NCBI RefSeq assembly: GCF_030063475.1
Contig: NZ_JASIRT010000007.1
Span: 1-64,000, forward strand
Reading direction: 5' to 3'
Source of the DNA: Roseomonas sp. E05
Lineage (GTDB): Bacteria; Pseudomonadota; Alphaproteobacteria; Acetobacterales; Acetobacteraceae
DNA length: 64,000 nt
In this document: positions 39,265 through 48,321 of the stretch, in pieces
Layout of the letters: each line of letters starts with the position of its first letter
How positions within the stretch are numbered: the first letter of the stretch is position 1
Notes under the pieces: model-generated
Database searches by the model: none
What the model was told of the DNA's origin: nothing
What the model saw: only the letters and a program-made list of their open reading frames with translations
Translations under genes and position numbers: made by a program

Positions 39265-40199
39265 GCCGCATGCACGATATCGATACGCCCATCATCCTCT
39301 ATTCCTTCGACCGGCCGCGCTACATGGAACGGGTCTGCGCTTCGCTCGCGGCCCAGAGGGGTGTGCGCTTCGATCCGCGACGGGTCTGGCTGCTGCAGGA
39401 CGGCGCCGTCTCGGCGCGCACCGGGCGGCGCTACGGCGATGTCCGCGCGATCGCCGAAAGCGTCGCCGTGTTCCGCCAGCATTTCCCGCAGGGGCAGGTC
39501 CTGGAGAGCGGCGACAACCTCGGCGTCGCCCGCAACATCCTGCGCGGCGAGCGACTGGTCTTCGAGGAGCTGGGAGCGGAGCTCGGCTATTTCTTCGAGG
39601 ACGACCTGGAACTCGGGCCCTGGTACCTGTTCGCCCTGGAGGAGCTCCGCGCACGCACCGCCCCCTTCGAGCGGGTCGCCTATTTCGCCGCCTATGGCGA
39701 CCACCGGCGCGATTATCCCGGCCCGGAGGTGAAGTACATCCCGCTGGAGCACCATTGGGGCTTCGGGCTGCGCCGGCATGCCTGGCTGCGCATGATGGAG
39801 TGGCTGGCACCCTATTACGCGCTGCTCGGCGATCTGGACTACAACGACCGGCCGCACCGCCAGATCTTCGAGCTGTACCGGCCGCTCAGCATCGCCACCG
39901 AGGCCTCCTCGCAGGACGCCGCCAAGAGCATCGCCTGCCTGGAGCTGGGAATGACCCGGCTGATGACCACCGTCTCCTTCGGCCGCTACATCGGCGAACG
40001 CGGCAACTCCTTCTCCCCCCAGCATTTCCGCGACATGGGCTTCGACCGGATGCGGATCGCCCCCAGCGAGACCTACACCTTCATGCCCCTGACAGAGGCG
40101 AAGCTCGACGAGATCGACGGCTTTCACCGCCGGCATTACGAGCGGCTGCGGCGGGAGCGGTTCGAGGACATCCTGGCCGCGCACCCGCCGCGCGGCTGA
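39261..40199 (+). CDS. GT-A-like putative glycosyltransferase, substrate unknown
   Basis: 312 residues. The N-terminus TPIILYSFDRPRYMERVCASL, then DNLGVARNILRGERLVFEE and the acidic FFEDDLELGPWYLF resemble GT-A-fold transferases (GT2/GT13-like), with EDD as the likely metal and nucleotide-sugar site. The C-terminal half is helical and charged. No membrane span or signal peptide is seen. GTG 39261 overlaps acyP by four bases; ATG 39270 is an alternative. Function beyond the fold is not recognised. Confidence 0.65.
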   Translation: MSRMHDIDTPIILYSFDRPRYMERVCASLAAQRGVRFDPRRVWLLQDGAVSARTGRRYGDVRAIAESVAVFRQHFPQGQVLESGDNLGVARNILRGERLVFEELGAELGYFFEDDLELGPWYLFALEELRARTAPFERVAYFAAYGDHRRDYPGPEVKYIPLEHHWGFGLRRHAWLRMMEWLAPYYALLGDLDYNDRPHRQIFELYRPLSIATEASSQDAAKSIACLELGMTRLMTTVSFGRYIGERGNSFSPQHFRDMGFDRMRIAPSETYTFMPLTEAKLDEIDGFHRRHYERLRRERFEDILAAHPPRG

Positions 40200-40206
40200 G
40201 GGAGCC

Positions 40207-40229
40207 GGAGGGGCTCCCACAGCCCCTCC
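40207..40229. terminator. bidirectional hairpin after the glycosyltransferase-like gene
   Basis: A perfect nine-bp stem (GGAGGGGCT / AGCCCCTCC) with loop CCCAC lies between convergent genes; no T tract. Confidence 0.6.
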
Positions 40230-40277
40230 CGGACATACCCCCTGCCGGGGAAGCGGCGCGCGCCCCCTCTGCGGTGT

Positions 40278-41318
40278 TCAGCGCATCGGCGGGGCGTATT
40301 GCAGGCCGCCCTTGGTCCAGAGATTGTTGATGCCGCGCTGCACACCCATCGGCGTGATGTTGCGCTCCCAGATCTCGGCGAAGTTGCCGACCTGCTTGAC
40401 GACCTCCACTGCCCAGTCCGGCTGCAGCCCGAGCATCTTGCCGAGGTCACCCGACTTGCCCATGAAGCGCTGCACGTCCGGGTTGTTGCTGTCGGTGAAG
40501 CTGTCGATGTTCTTGCTGGTGATGCCCAGTTCCTCGGCCGTCAGGGTGGCGAAGTGCGCCCAGCGGACGATGTCGAAGAACTTCCAGTCACCCTTGCGCA
40601 CCACGGCGCCCAACGGCTCTTTCGAGATGATTTCCGGCAGCAGCAGGTACTGATCGGCGTTCGGTCCCTGGCTCATGCGGAAGGAGGCGAGCGAGGAGGC
40701 GTCCGTCGTGTAGGCGTCGCAACGGCCGGAGATGAAGGCCTTCTGCACCTCCTCCACCGTCTCGATGACCACCGGGGTGACCTGCATGCTCTGGGCGCGG
40801 AAGTAGTCCGCCATGTTCAGCTCGGTGGTGGTGCCGGGCTGCACGCAGATGCTGGCCCCGCCGAGCTGCTTGGCCGAGGTGACGCCGGCGCTCTTCTTCA
40901 CCATGAAGCCCTGGCCGTCGTAGAAGTTGACGGAGGCGAACTCCAGGCCGAGCGCCGCCTCCCGGCCGAGCGTCCAGGTGGTGTTGCGCACCAGCATGTC
41001 CACCTCCCCCGACTGCAGGGCGGTGAAGCGGTTCTGGGCGGTGGTGTTGACGAACTGCACCTTCTTCGCATCGCCGAAGATGGCGGCGGCGACAGTGCGG
41101 CAGGTATCCGCGTCCAGGCCGCGCATCTCACCTTTGCTGTCCGGCAGGCTGAAGCCCGCGACCTGGCCGGCGACGCCACAGAGCAGCGTGCCGCGGGCGC
41201 GGATGCTGCCCAGGGTGTCGGAGGCGGGCTGGGCGGCGGCGGAGTTCGCGAGGCCCAGCATGGAGGCGAAAGCAAGGCCGGCAGCCCTACTCGCAATGGC
41301 AAGCACGGAACGGAACAC
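40278..41318 (-). CDS. general amino-acid ABC transporter substrate-binding protein (AapJ/BztA-like)
   Basis: A 346-residue periplasmic family 3 solute-binding protein. The start is GTG at 41318, preceded by AAGGAG with seven-base spacing; longer frames to 41441 have no such site. The signal peptide ends ANSAAAQ near residue 30. The mature part begins DTLGSIRARGTLLCGVAGQVAGFS, with NTTWTLGREAALGLEFA and CVQPGTTTELNMADYFRA typical of the AapJ/BztA group binding many L-amino acids. The permease and ATPase genes (aapQMP) are absent, so it is an orphan or the operon lies elsewhere. Confidence 0.88.
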   Translation of the reverse strand: MFRSVLAIASRAAGLAFASMLGLANSAAAQPASDTLGSIRARGTLLCGVAGQVAGFSLPDSKGEMRGLDADTCRTVAAAIFGDAKKVQFVNTTAQNRFTALQSGEVDMLVRNTTWTLGREAALGLEFASVNFYDGQGFMVKKSAGVTSAKQLGGASICVQPGTTTELNMADYFRAQSMQVTPVVIETVEEVQKAFISGRCDAYTTDASSLASFRMSQGPNADQYLLLPEIISKEPLGAVVRKGDWKFFDIVRWAHFATLTAEELGITSKNIDSFTDSNNPDVQRFMGKSGDLGKMLGLQPDWAVEVVKQVGNFAEIWERNITPMGVQRGINNLWTKGGLQYAPPMR

Positions 41319-41617
41319 GGTGCTCTCCTTGTCTTGTCGGACCGGCATGGCAGACCGGCGTGATACGCAGTCTTGAGGGAACAATCCGTGCATGCAAGAA
41401 GTTATAGATGAAAATATGAGCAAATAGCACATGATTTGCACTTCATTTGCACATAATGCAATGAATATGCCTAGAATTTTAGCTATGAAATGAAATTGCC
41501 CGACGCGCCACTACCGCCACTTTCCTTCCTTGCGCCTTCCACCCCTGGCGCCGCGCCTCCTCTCCCCTCATCCTTGGGCTTCACCGCCCCAACACGCTCT
41601 TCCCCCTGGATCAGTTC
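41319..41617. other. A+T-rich intergenic promoter region
   Basis: The 299 bases between the divergent AapJ-like and Bcr/CflA genes include about 41385-41495, by eye the most A+T-rich stretch of the window. On the minus strand TATAAC (41406-41401) is a plausible -10 element for the binding protein. The motif TTTGCAC occurs twice 11 bases apart (41435-41451). On the plus strand TAGCACATGATTTGCA (41425-41440) resembles a sigma-54 site with two mismatches, one of them in the critical GG. Confidence 0.5.
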
Positions 41618-42784
41618 ATGCCTGTCTGGCTACCCCTGCTGCTCGGCTTCCTGACAGCGATCGGGCCGCTCTCCACCGACATGTACCTGCCCGCCTTTCC
41701 AGCAATCGAAGCAGGCTTCGGCACTGCGCCGGGCTCGGCCGAGCTGACCCTCGCCACCTGGTTCCTGGGCCTGGCGGTGGGGCAGCTGGTGCAGGGCACG
41801 CTGGGGGACAGGCTGGGCCGGCGCCGCCCGCTGCTGGCGGGGCTTGCGGTCTACATGCTGGGCTCGGTGGGCTGCGCGCTGTCCACCAGCATCGAGATGC
41901 TGGCCTTCTTCCGCTGCGTTGCGGCCTTCGGCGGCTCGGCCAGCATGGTGCTGCCGCGCGCCGTGGTGCGCGACCTGGCCGACGGGCATGCCGCCGCCCG
42001 GCTGATGTCGAAGCTGATGCTGGTGATGGGCGTGGCGCCGATCCTGGCGCCGAGCCTGGGCGGGCTGATGCTCTCCTTCGGCGGCTGGCGGCCGATCTTC
42101 TGGTTCGGCGCCATCTACTCCATCTGCTCCTTCCTGCTGGTCTGGCGCCTGCTGCCGGAAACCCTGCCGACCGAGCGCAGGCTGCGCCTTGGTGCCGCCG
42201 CGCAGCTGCTGCGCTACCTGCAGATCCTGCGGGAGCGGAACTTCCTGGCGCATGTTGCAATGGGCTGCGCCGCCATGTTCCTGATGTTCACCTATGTCGG
42301 CGGCTCGGCAGCGGTCTTCGTCGGCATGTTCGGCATGGCACCAACGCATTTCGGCATCCTGTTCGGACTGAATGCCGCGGGCTTCATCCTCTTTTCGCAG
42401 TTCAATCCGCCGCTGCTGCTGCGCCTCGGGCCGCAGCGGCTGGTGCGTCTCGCCAGCGCCGTCATCCTGATCGCGACCCTGGTGCTCACCGCCATCGCCT
42501 TCAGCGAGCCGACGCACTGGCTGGCTGTCATCGCGCCCGTCTTCGTGGCGATGTCCTGCTGCGCCCTGGTGATGCCGAATGCGGCGGTGGGCGCGCTCAG
42601 CCGCCACGCCACCCAGGCCGGCTCGGCCTCGGCGCTGATGGGCACGCTGCAGTTCAGCGTCGCCGGAACCAGCGGCGTGCTGCTCAGCCATTTCGCGGAT
42701 GGCACGGCGCGGCCCATGGCGGTCCTGATGCTGATCGGCGCCATCGGGGCGATCGTTGCCGAACGCCTGCGGCCGGAGAACTGA
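41618..42784 (+). CDS. Bcr/CflA-family drug resistance MFS transporter
   Basis: A 388-residue, 12-span MFS. The Bcr/CflA signature is clear: GPLSTDMYLPAFPAIEAGFG after span 1, motif A GTLGDRLGRRRPLLAGL, and RAVVRDLADGHAAARLMSKLMLVMGVAPILAP in spans 4-5 (residue segments joined). Members export bicyclomycin, chloramphenicol or sulfonamides by proton antiport; the native substrate here is unknown. ATG 41618 is the first start in frame. The gene ends nine bases before the convergent LysR remnant. Confidence 0.9.
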   Translation: MPVWLPLLLGFLTAIGPLSTDMYLPAFPAIEAGFGTAPGSAELTLATWFLGLAVGQLVQGTLGDRLGRRRPLLAGLAVYMLGSVGCALSTSIEMLAFFRCVAAFGGSASMVLPRAVVRDLADGHAAARLMSKLMLVMGVAPILAPSLGGLMLSFGGWRPIFWFGAIYSICSFLLVWRLLPETLPTERRLRLGAAAQLLRYLQILRERNFLAHVAMGCAAMFLMFTYVGGSAAVFVGMFGMAPTHFGILFGLNAAGFILFSQFNPPLLLRLGPQRLVRLASAVILIATLVLTAIAFSEPTHWLAVIAPVFVAMSCCALVMPNAAVGALSRHATQAGSASALMGTLQFSVAGTSGVLLSHFADGTARPMAVLMLIGAIGAIVAERLRPEN

Positions 42785-42792
42785 GGCATTGC

Positions 42793-43262
42793 TCAGGGCG
42801 GGGCCGCCGGCCTCGCCTCCTCCCCGGCCGCCACATAGCGCGCCAGGTCTCCAGCCAGATGGTCGAACACCGCGCGGATGCGGGCGACGCGCCGCGGGTC
42901 CTCGTGCATGACGATCCAGGTCTCGAAGCCGTGGATGAGGAATCCCGGCAATACGCGGACGAGGCCCGGCGCCCGCTGGCCAAGCGCGAGATGCACCGGG
43001 CCGATGCCCAGCCCCGCCCGCACCGCCGCGAACTGCGCCGGATGGCTGTCGGTGCGCAACGCGAAGGCTTGGTGGGAGAGCGCGGGGGCCAGTGCCGCAA
43101 CCAGGCGCAGATCGGAGGGTGCGCGGTCGGGGCCGATCAGGGCGAAACCGGCGAGTTCCTCCCGCGTCCGGGGCAGGCCCCTCCGCGCGGCATAGTCGCG
43201 ATGCGCGAAGAGGCCGATCCGCACCATCCCCAGGTGCTTCGCGACCAGCGCCGCCTGCGCCG
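42793..43262 (-). pseudogene. LysR regulator remnant, N-terminal half deleted
   Basis: From the stop at 42793 back to about 43262 the minus strand encodes the C-terminal 155 residues of a LysR effector domain: LVAKHLGMVRIGLFAHRDYAARRG, LRTDSHPAQFAAVRAGLGIGP, then LIHGFETWIVMHEDPR. Upstream of that the frame stays open but becomes Ser/Arg-rich nonsense that is antisense to the epimerase remnant. The DNA-binding domain is absent, so no functional regulator can be made. The right breakpoint is approximate. Confidence 0.8.
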
Positions 43263-43600
43263 GACTGCTGGACCGCGAGGCGGCGCTGCGCCCCTTCGAG
43301 CGCCTCCAGTTCGCCGGGCACTGGGACCCGGACGGGCGCGCGATGCTCGCCGCCATCGCCCGCGCGGCGGGGCGCCCGTGCCTGCCGGTGCTGCCCTTCC
43401 CATGGTGGCTCACCCGCCTGGCCGGGCCGTTCTCCGAAAGCCTGCGCGAGATGAAGGAGATCCGGCCCTTCTGGCACCACCCCGTCCGGCTGGACAATCG
43501 CCGGCTGGTCACCTTGCTGGGCGCCGAGCCGCACACGCCACTGGACACGGCCGTGGCGGCGGCGCTGGCGGGGCTCGGCTGCCTGGAAGCCCCCGCCTGA
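43262..43600 (+). pseudogene. NAD-dependent epimerase/dehydratase remnant, 3' end only
   Basis: About 112 codons encode the C-terminal part of an atypical SDR/NmrA-like protein: LRPFERLQFAGHWDPDGRAM, then FPWWLTRLAGPFSESLREMKEI, WHHPVRLDNRRL and LGAEPHTPLDTAVAAALAGLG. The Rossmann N-terminus (GxxGxxG) is missing, and the sequence changes abruptly at about 43262 into the antisense of the LysR remnant. An internal ATG at 43343 exists but a functional product is unlikely. Confidence 0.75.
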
Positions 43601-43981
43601 GACCAGGCGGAGGGCCGGATGTTCAGCGGCGCCGCCTCTTCCTCCCGGTGCAGCCATCGTCAGATCCGACGGCATGCCAGCATATCTTCTTCCGATGGAT
43701 CGCGGCCTGCCCGGCGAAGTGTGCGGTCTCGTGACAGAGGCGGCCGCAGCCGTGGCCATGGCGCCCGCTGGGTGATCTGATCGCTGCTTCCCCTTCAGCG
43801 GACGTGGCCACAATGCCGGCAGCGCAGGTCAGAGGCCCGCGCGGAACGCTGCCTCTCAGCCGGAGAGCAGCCCACTATCACGCGCCACCCTTTCCCGAAG
43901 AGGTGCGCATCCGCACGCGTCCGGCCTAGCCCTGCGAAGCCTGGCGTCAGCGGAGGCCTCAAGCTGCCCCAGGATGACCAT
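43601..43981. other. gene-free interval
   Basis: 381 bases between the epimerase remnant and the O-methyltransferase. Only short open frames with no recognised similarity occur (for example 43623-43811 minus, 62 codons), with no convincing start site. I see no terminator, repeat or RNA gene. It may be decayed coding sequence belonging to the neighbouring deletion scar. Confidence 0.5.
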
Positions 43982-44590
43982 ATGGACGAGAAGATCACGG
44001 CGGTCCTCGACGCCTACCACGCGATGATCCGCGAGGAGCGGAGCAAACCGAGGGAGATCGTGCCCGAGGGCGGGCAGGACCGCCGGCTGCGCGCCGTCGG
44101 GCCGGAGACGGGCCGCCTCCTCAACATCCTCGCCCGCAGCCTCAGGAGGCCGAACATCCTGGAGATCGGCACCTCCTACGGCTATTCCGGCATCTGGCTG
44201 GCGGAGGCCGCGCGGGCAACCGGCGGGCACCTGATCACGATGGAGCTGCACGACTACAAATCCGCCTTCGCGCGCGACATGGCGGTGAAGGCAGGCCTCG
44301 CCGAGCATGTCGATTTCAGGGTTGGCGACGCCGTGGCGATGATCAGCGCGCTGCCCTTCGGCGTGGACTTCGTTCTCGTGGACCTCTGGAAAGATCTCTA
44401 CGTGCCCTGTCTGGAGGCCTTCTATCCCAAGCTCAATCCGGGTGCGATCATCGTGGCCGACAACATGCTGCGCGCCGGAAACGAGGACGTACGGCACTAC
44501 GGCCGGGCTGTCCGCGCCAAGCCCGGAATCACCAGCGTGCTGCTGCCGGTGGGCGACGGCATCGAGATCAGCCGCTTCGAGCCAGGCTGA
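43982..44590 (+). CDS. O-methyltransferase-like SAM-dependent methyltransferase
   Basis: A 202-residue class I methyltransferase of the catechol/caffeoyl-CoA O-methyltransferase fold. SAM motif I is ILEIGTSYGYSGIWLAEAA, followed by the acidic TMELHDYK, and DFVLVDLWKDLYVPCLEAF with PGAIIVADNML supplies the metal-site Asp/Asn pattern. The substrate is unknown. ATG 43982 is the first in frame with no strong ribosome-binding site. It is convergent with guaA. Confidence 0.82.
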   Translation: MDEKITAVLDAYHAMIREERSKPREIVPEGGQDRRLRAVGPETGRLLNILARSLRRPNILEIGTSYGYSGIWLAEAARATGGHLITMELHDYKSAFARDMAVKAGLAEHVDFRVGDAVAMISALPFGVDFVLVDLWKDLYVPCLEAFYPKLNPGAIIVADNMLRAGNEDVRHYGRAVRAKPGITSVLLPVGDGIEISRFEPG

Positions 44591-44698
44591 ACCGCGGGAC
44601 GCCGGTCCAACCGGGCGATCGCCTCAAGGGCGCGCCCGCTCGCGCGCCGGACGGCTCACCCCAAGGTCAGCGGGGATCAGAGTCTTGTTCGGCACCCC

Positions 44699-46261
44699 TT
44701 ATTCCCACTCAATGGTGCCGGGCGGCTTCGAGGTGATGTCATAGGTCACCCGGTTGATGCCGCGCACCTCGTTGACGATGCGCCCCGCCACCCGGGTGAG
44801 AAACTCCATGGTGAAGGGGTAAACGTCGGCCGTCATGCCGTCGGTGGAGGTGACGGCGCGCAGGGCGCAGGCTTGGTCGTAGGTGCGGCCGTCGCCCATC
44901 ACGCCCACGGTTCGCACCGGCAGCAGCACGGTGAAGGCCTGCCAGATGGCATCGTAGAGGCCAGCAGCGCGGATCTCCTCCAGGAAGATGCTGTCGGCCT
45001 TCTGCAGGATCTGCACCTTCTCCCGCGTCACCTCGCCGGGAATGCGGATGGCCAGGCCCGGTCCCGGGAAGGGATGCCGGCCGACGATCTCCTCGGGAAT
45101 GCCCAGCTCACGGCCAAGGGCGCGAACCTCGTCCTTGAACAGGTCGCGCAGCGGCTCGACCAGCCGCATCCGCATCTCCTCCGGCAGGCCGCCGACATTG
45201 TGGTGCGACTTGATCGTGACACTGGGACCGCCCGTGGCCGAGACGCTCTCGATGACGTCCGGGTAGAGCGTGCCCTGGGCCAGGAAGTCGGCGCCGCCGA
45301 TCTTCTCCTGCTCCTCCTCGAAGACCTCGATGAACAGGCGGCCGATGGTCTTGCGCTTCTTCTCCGGGTCCGTGACGCCCTCAAGCTGGCCGAGGAACAG
45401 GTCGGAGGCGTCGCGATGCACGAGCTTGATGTTGAAGCGGTCGCGGAAGGTCCGGATGACCTGCTCCGCCTCGCCCGCGCGCATCACGCCATGGTCCACG
45501 AAGATGCAGGTGAGCTGGTCGCCGATGGCCTCGTGGATCAGCACCGCCGCCACCGAGGAGTCGACGCCGCCGGAGAGGCCACAGACCACATGCCCGTCGC
45601 CGACCTGCGCGCGGATACGGGCGATGGCCTCGGCGCGGAAGGCGGCCATGGTCCAGTCGCCGCCGCAGCCGCAGACGCCATGGGTGAAGTTCTTCAGCAG
45701 CTGCGCGCCGTGCGGGGTGTGCACCACCTCCGGGTGGAACTGGATGCCGTAGAAATGCCGCTCGTCGTTCGCGATCATCGCGAGCGGGGAGCCCTCGCTG
45801 GTGGCGACGATGCGGAAGCCCTCGGGCAGCTCCGAGACGTAGTCGCCATGGCTCATCCAGACCTGTTCGCGCGCGCCGGGGGACCAGACGTCCCGCGTCA
45901 GGGCGCAGGCCTCCTGCACCTCGACATAGGCGCGGCCGTATTCCTGGTGGTCGCCGCGCGCCACCTTGCCGCCGAGCTGGGCGCACATCGTCTGCTGGCC
46001 GTAGCAGATGCCGAGCACGGGGATGTCCATCTCGAACACCACCTGCGGGGCGCGGGGGCTGCCCTCCTCCGTCACGCTGGCCGGCCCGCCCGAGAGGATG
46101 ATGCCCTGGGGCGCGAAGGACTGGATCCGCGCGGCATCGGCCGTGAAGGGCCAGACTTCGCAGTAGACGCCGGATTCGCGCACGCGACGCGCGATCAGCT
46201 GCGTCACCTGGCTGCCGAAGTCGAGGATCAGGATGCGGTCGTGGGAGGAGAGGTCGGCCAT
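44699..46261 (-). CDS. guaA: GMP synthase (glutamine-hydrolysing)
   Basis: 520 residues, standard length. The class I glutamine amidotransferase domain (1-200) has the nucleophile Cys in [15 protein letters not shown] and the His-Glu pair in [11 protein letters not shown]. The ATP-pyrophosphatase domain has the P-loop [13 protein letters not shown], and the C-terminal dimerisation domain ends KPPGTIEWE, the invariant GuaA tail. It converts XMP to GMP in purine synthesis. ATG 46261 gives the short N-terminus [18 protein letters not shown]. It is divergent from the DUF1028 gene. Confidence 0.98.
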   Translation of the reverse strand: MADLSSHDRILILDFGSQVTQLIARRVRESGVYCEVWPFTADAARIQSFAPQGIILSGGPASVTEEGSPRAPQVVFEMDIPVLGICYGQQTMCAQLGGKVARGDHQEYGRAYVEVQEACALTRDVWSPGAREQVWMSHGDYVSELPEGFRIVATSEGSPLAMIANDERHFYGIQFHPEVVHTPHGAQLLKNFTHGVCGCGGDWTMAAFRAEAIARIRAQVGDGHVVCGLSGGVDSSVAAVLIHEAIGDQLTCIFVDHGVMRAGEAEQVIRTFRDRFNIKLVHRDASDLFLGQLEGVTDPEKKRKTIGRLFIEVFEEEQEKIGGADFLAQGTLYPDVIESVSATGGPSVTIKSHHNVGGLPEEMRMRLVEPLRDLFKDEVRALGRELGIPEEIVGRHPFPGPGLAIRIPGEVTREKVQILQKADSIFLEEIRAAGLYDAIWQAFTVLLPVRTVGVMGDGRTYDQACALRAVTSTDGMTADVYPFTMEFLTRVAGRIVNEVRGINRVTYDITSKPPGTIEWE

Positions 46262-46399
46262 GGGCCAGCTTGCACCACAACCGCGCCCGCAAGACAAGAC
46301 TTTCGCGCCGCGCAACAGAGTTGCGGATGTCTGCCCCTTGATCCCGCCCGGCTGCTGCCGCCACCCTGCGCCGGTACAACCGGAAGGAAACCGTCGGCG

Positions 46400-47149
46400 A
46401 TGACCTGGTCGATCGTGGCGCATGACCCAGTGAGCGGCGCCTTCGCCGTGGCGGTGACCACCTGCGCCTTCGCCGTCGGGGCCTCCTGCCCCTATGTGCG
46501 GGCGGGGGTGGGCGCCGTCTCCACCCAGTCCTTCACCAACCGCTATCTCGGTCCGGCCGTGCTGGACGGGCTGGCGCGTGGCCTCTCGCCCTCGGCGGCG
46601 ATCCAGGGGGCGCTGGCCGGCGACGAGGGGCGCGACCTGCGGCAGATCCACGCCGTGGACCGCCACGGCAACAGCGCCGCCTGGACCGGCGAAAGCTGCG
46701 TCGAATGGGCCGGCAGCCAGTCCGGTCCTGGCTTCAGCGTGGCCGGCAACATGCTGTCGGGCGCGGCGGTGGTGGGCGAGACGGCGGCCACCTTCGCCTC
46801 CGCCGCCTCCATGCCGCTGCCGGAGCGCCTGATGCTGGCGCTGGATGCCGGCGAGGCGGCGGGTGGCGACCGCCGCGGCCGGCAGTCGGCGGCGATGAAG
46901 CTGATCACCACCGAGGACTTCCCCGACCTCGACCTTCGCGTGGACGACCACGCCGCGCCGCTGACGGAGTTGCGCCGGCTGCTCGGCATCTGGCGGCGGG
47001 AGCGCGCCCCCGGCCTGGCCTTCGCGCCACGGAAGGCGGATCCCGCCGGCCTGACCGACCGCGCGCTGATCGAGGCGGGCTGGCGGGCCCGTGGGCTGGA
47101 CCTCCGGTTCCCCGACCGCAAGCGCAGGCCGGAGCAGGCAGGGAGCTGA
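46400..47149 (+). CDS. DUF1028 family protein (Ntn-hydrolase fold)
   Basis: 249 residues. The N-terminus [34 protein letters not shown] (first 20 residues cover TWSIVAHDP) and [19 protein letters not shown], then [10 protein letters not shown] are the DUF1028 pattern. The family is assigned to the Ntn-hydrolase superfamily and often occurs beside peptidases or amidases; its reaction is not established. ATG 46400 follows GGAAGGAAA. It ends nine bases before the ABM gene's ancestral stop. Confidence 0.87.
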   Translation: MTWSIVAHDPVSGAFAVAVTTCAFAVGASCPYVRAGVGAVSTQSFTNRYLGPAVLDGLARGLSPSAAIQGALAGDEGRDLRQIHAVDRHGNSAAWTGESCVEWAGSQSGPGFSVAGNMLSGAAVVGETAATFASAASMPLPERLMLALDAGEAAGGDRRGRQSAAMKLITTEDFPDLDLRVDDHAAPLTELRRLLGIWRRERAPGLAFAPRKADPAGLTDRALIEAGWRARGLDLRFPDRKRRPEQAGS

Positions 47150-47157
47150 GGCTGGCC

Positions 47158-47542
47158 TCAGCCGCCATGCGCCGCCCGGCTGTCAGCCGGTGCGGCGCCG
47201 CGCTCCGCCAGCCATAGTCCCGCAGCACGGGGCCGGCGCACAGCCGGGCCTGCGAAGAGCTCGGAGCGCCTGGCTGGCGCGATGAGCCGGCCGGCGCCAG
47301 GCGGCGATCGCCGCTTCATCGCGCCAGAGGGAGAGGGAGAGAGAGAGGGACAGCAGCTTGCCGGGCTCGCTCAGGCTGGCGAAGCGCTCGATGCCGGGAA
47401 AGCCACCGGTGCCCTCCAGCTCCTCCCGCAGGGCGGCGGTGCGGTCGGGAGTATCCTGTCGCCGCCCTTCAGCGGGCCAGAGTTCGGAAATGCCCGCCAG
47501 CACGGCCACGTTGCCCGGCCGGGAGCGGAGGAAAGCCGGCAT
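47158..47542 (-). pseudogene. antibiotic biosynthesis monooxygenase (ABM) domain gene, frameshifted
   Basis: The start (ATG 47542) and core look like an ABM-domain protein: ISELWPAEGRRQD, AALREELEGTGGFPGIERFASLSEPGKLL, WRDEAAIAAWRRPAHRASQAL (given as separate pieces). The open frame runs on to 47183 as Arg/Cys-rich nonsense, whereas the expected C-terminus is split between the other two frames (ELFAG in one, LCAGPVLRDYG in the next, [10 protein letters not shown] after that). The core also has an expanded SLSLSLSLS run coded by a CT-rich microsatellite at about 47327-47352. At least two indels are needed, so it is probably dead. Confidence 0.6.
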
Positions 47543-47693
47543 GCGCCGGCATCACCACGGAATGGGCAGGAAAATCGATCGTGGGGGAGGCCCGCCTCCT
47601 GCGCGGGGCGGAAGCGTCATAACCGGCTTCGGCGGGGCCATGCTTCGGCCTGCGCCGAGGCATGGGGCGGGGAGCCCCACCCTGCCGCGCACT

Positions 47694-47715
47694 GGCCGGA
47701 GGCCAACCTCCGGCC
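47694..47715 (-). terminator. hairpin downstream of infC
   Basis: A perfect nine-bp stem (GGCCGGAGG / CCTCCGGCC) with loop CCAA lies eight bases beyond the infC stop. There is no T tract. Confidence 0.5.
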
Positions 47716-47723
47716 CGGTCCGC

Positions 47724-48263
47724 TCACTTCGGCGCCAGCACCATGATCATCTGACGGTTCTCCAGGCGCGGCATCTGCTCGACCTTGGCCATTTCGCCAA
47801 GCTCGGTGCGAATGCGCTCCAGAACCTTCACGCCCAGATCCTGATGGGCCATCTCACGACCGCGGAAGCGCAGGGTGACCTTCACCTTGTCGCCTTCCTC
47901 GATGAAGGACTTGGCCGCGCGCATCTTCACGTCGTAGTCGTGGTCATCAATGTTCGGGCGAACCTTGATTTCCTTGATCTCGACGATCTTCTGCTTCTTG
48001 CGGGCCTCGTTGGCCTTCTTCTGCTGCTCGTACTTGTACTTGCCGTAGTCGGTGATCTTGCACACCGGCGGCACGGCGTTCGGGCTGATCTCCAGGAGAT
48101 CCATGCCCAGGTCATAGGCACGCAGCAGCGCTTCGCGCGCGCTCATCACGCCGAGCATCTCGCCGTCCTGATCGATCAGGCGGACCTGCGGGACGCGGAT
48201 ATCCTCGTTGACCCGCGGTCCATCGCGGGCAGGCAGCTGGTTCGGGATAGGGCCTCGGGCCAG
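47724..48263 (-). CDS. infC: translation initiation factor IF-3, CTG start
   Basis: 179 residues if started at CTG 48263. IF3-N covers [21 protein letters not shown] through [18 protein letters not shown], and IF3-C covers [31 protein letters not shown] to the end. The first ATG (48158) would delete about 35 residues of IF3-N including GPRVNEDI, so it cannot be right. The frame is closed by TAG upstream; between TAG and GPRVNED the only codon with a good Shine-Dalgarno (AGGAG, six-base gap) is CTG. A rare start codon is the known basis of IF-3 autoregulation. It lies 58 bases after thrS. Confidence 0.92.
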   Translation of the reverse strand: MARGPIPNQLPARDGPRVNEDIRVPQVRLIDQDGEMLGVMSAREALLRAYDLGMDLLEISPNAVPPVCKITDYGKYKYEQQKKANEARKKQKIVEIKEIKVRPNIDDHDYDVKMRAAKSFIEEGDKVKVTLRFRGREMAHQDLGVKVLERIRTELGEMAKVEQMPRLENRQMIMVLAPK

Positions 48264-48321
48264 AGTCGGCTCCTGTTGCTGTGGGAACGAAACGGTTTGC
48301 GTCTATCTTATGGTACAGCGG

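Noticed and set aside
41425-41440. Sigma-54-like site TAGCACATGATTTGCA upstream of the Bcr/CflA gene
   Set aside because: The essential GG of the -24 element reads AG, the site is more than 170 bases from the gene, and the region is A+T-rich enough to give chance matches. Kept only as a comment in the intergenic entry.
43623-43998. Two short minus-strand frames (62 and 67 codons) in the gap before the O-methyltransferase
   Set aside because: No recognisable similarity, no ribosome-binding site, and they overlap each other in the same region.
47327-47352. The CT/GA microsatellite as an active phase-variation switch
   Set aside because: The reading frame downstream is already broken by other indels, so length changes in the repeat could not restore a full protein.
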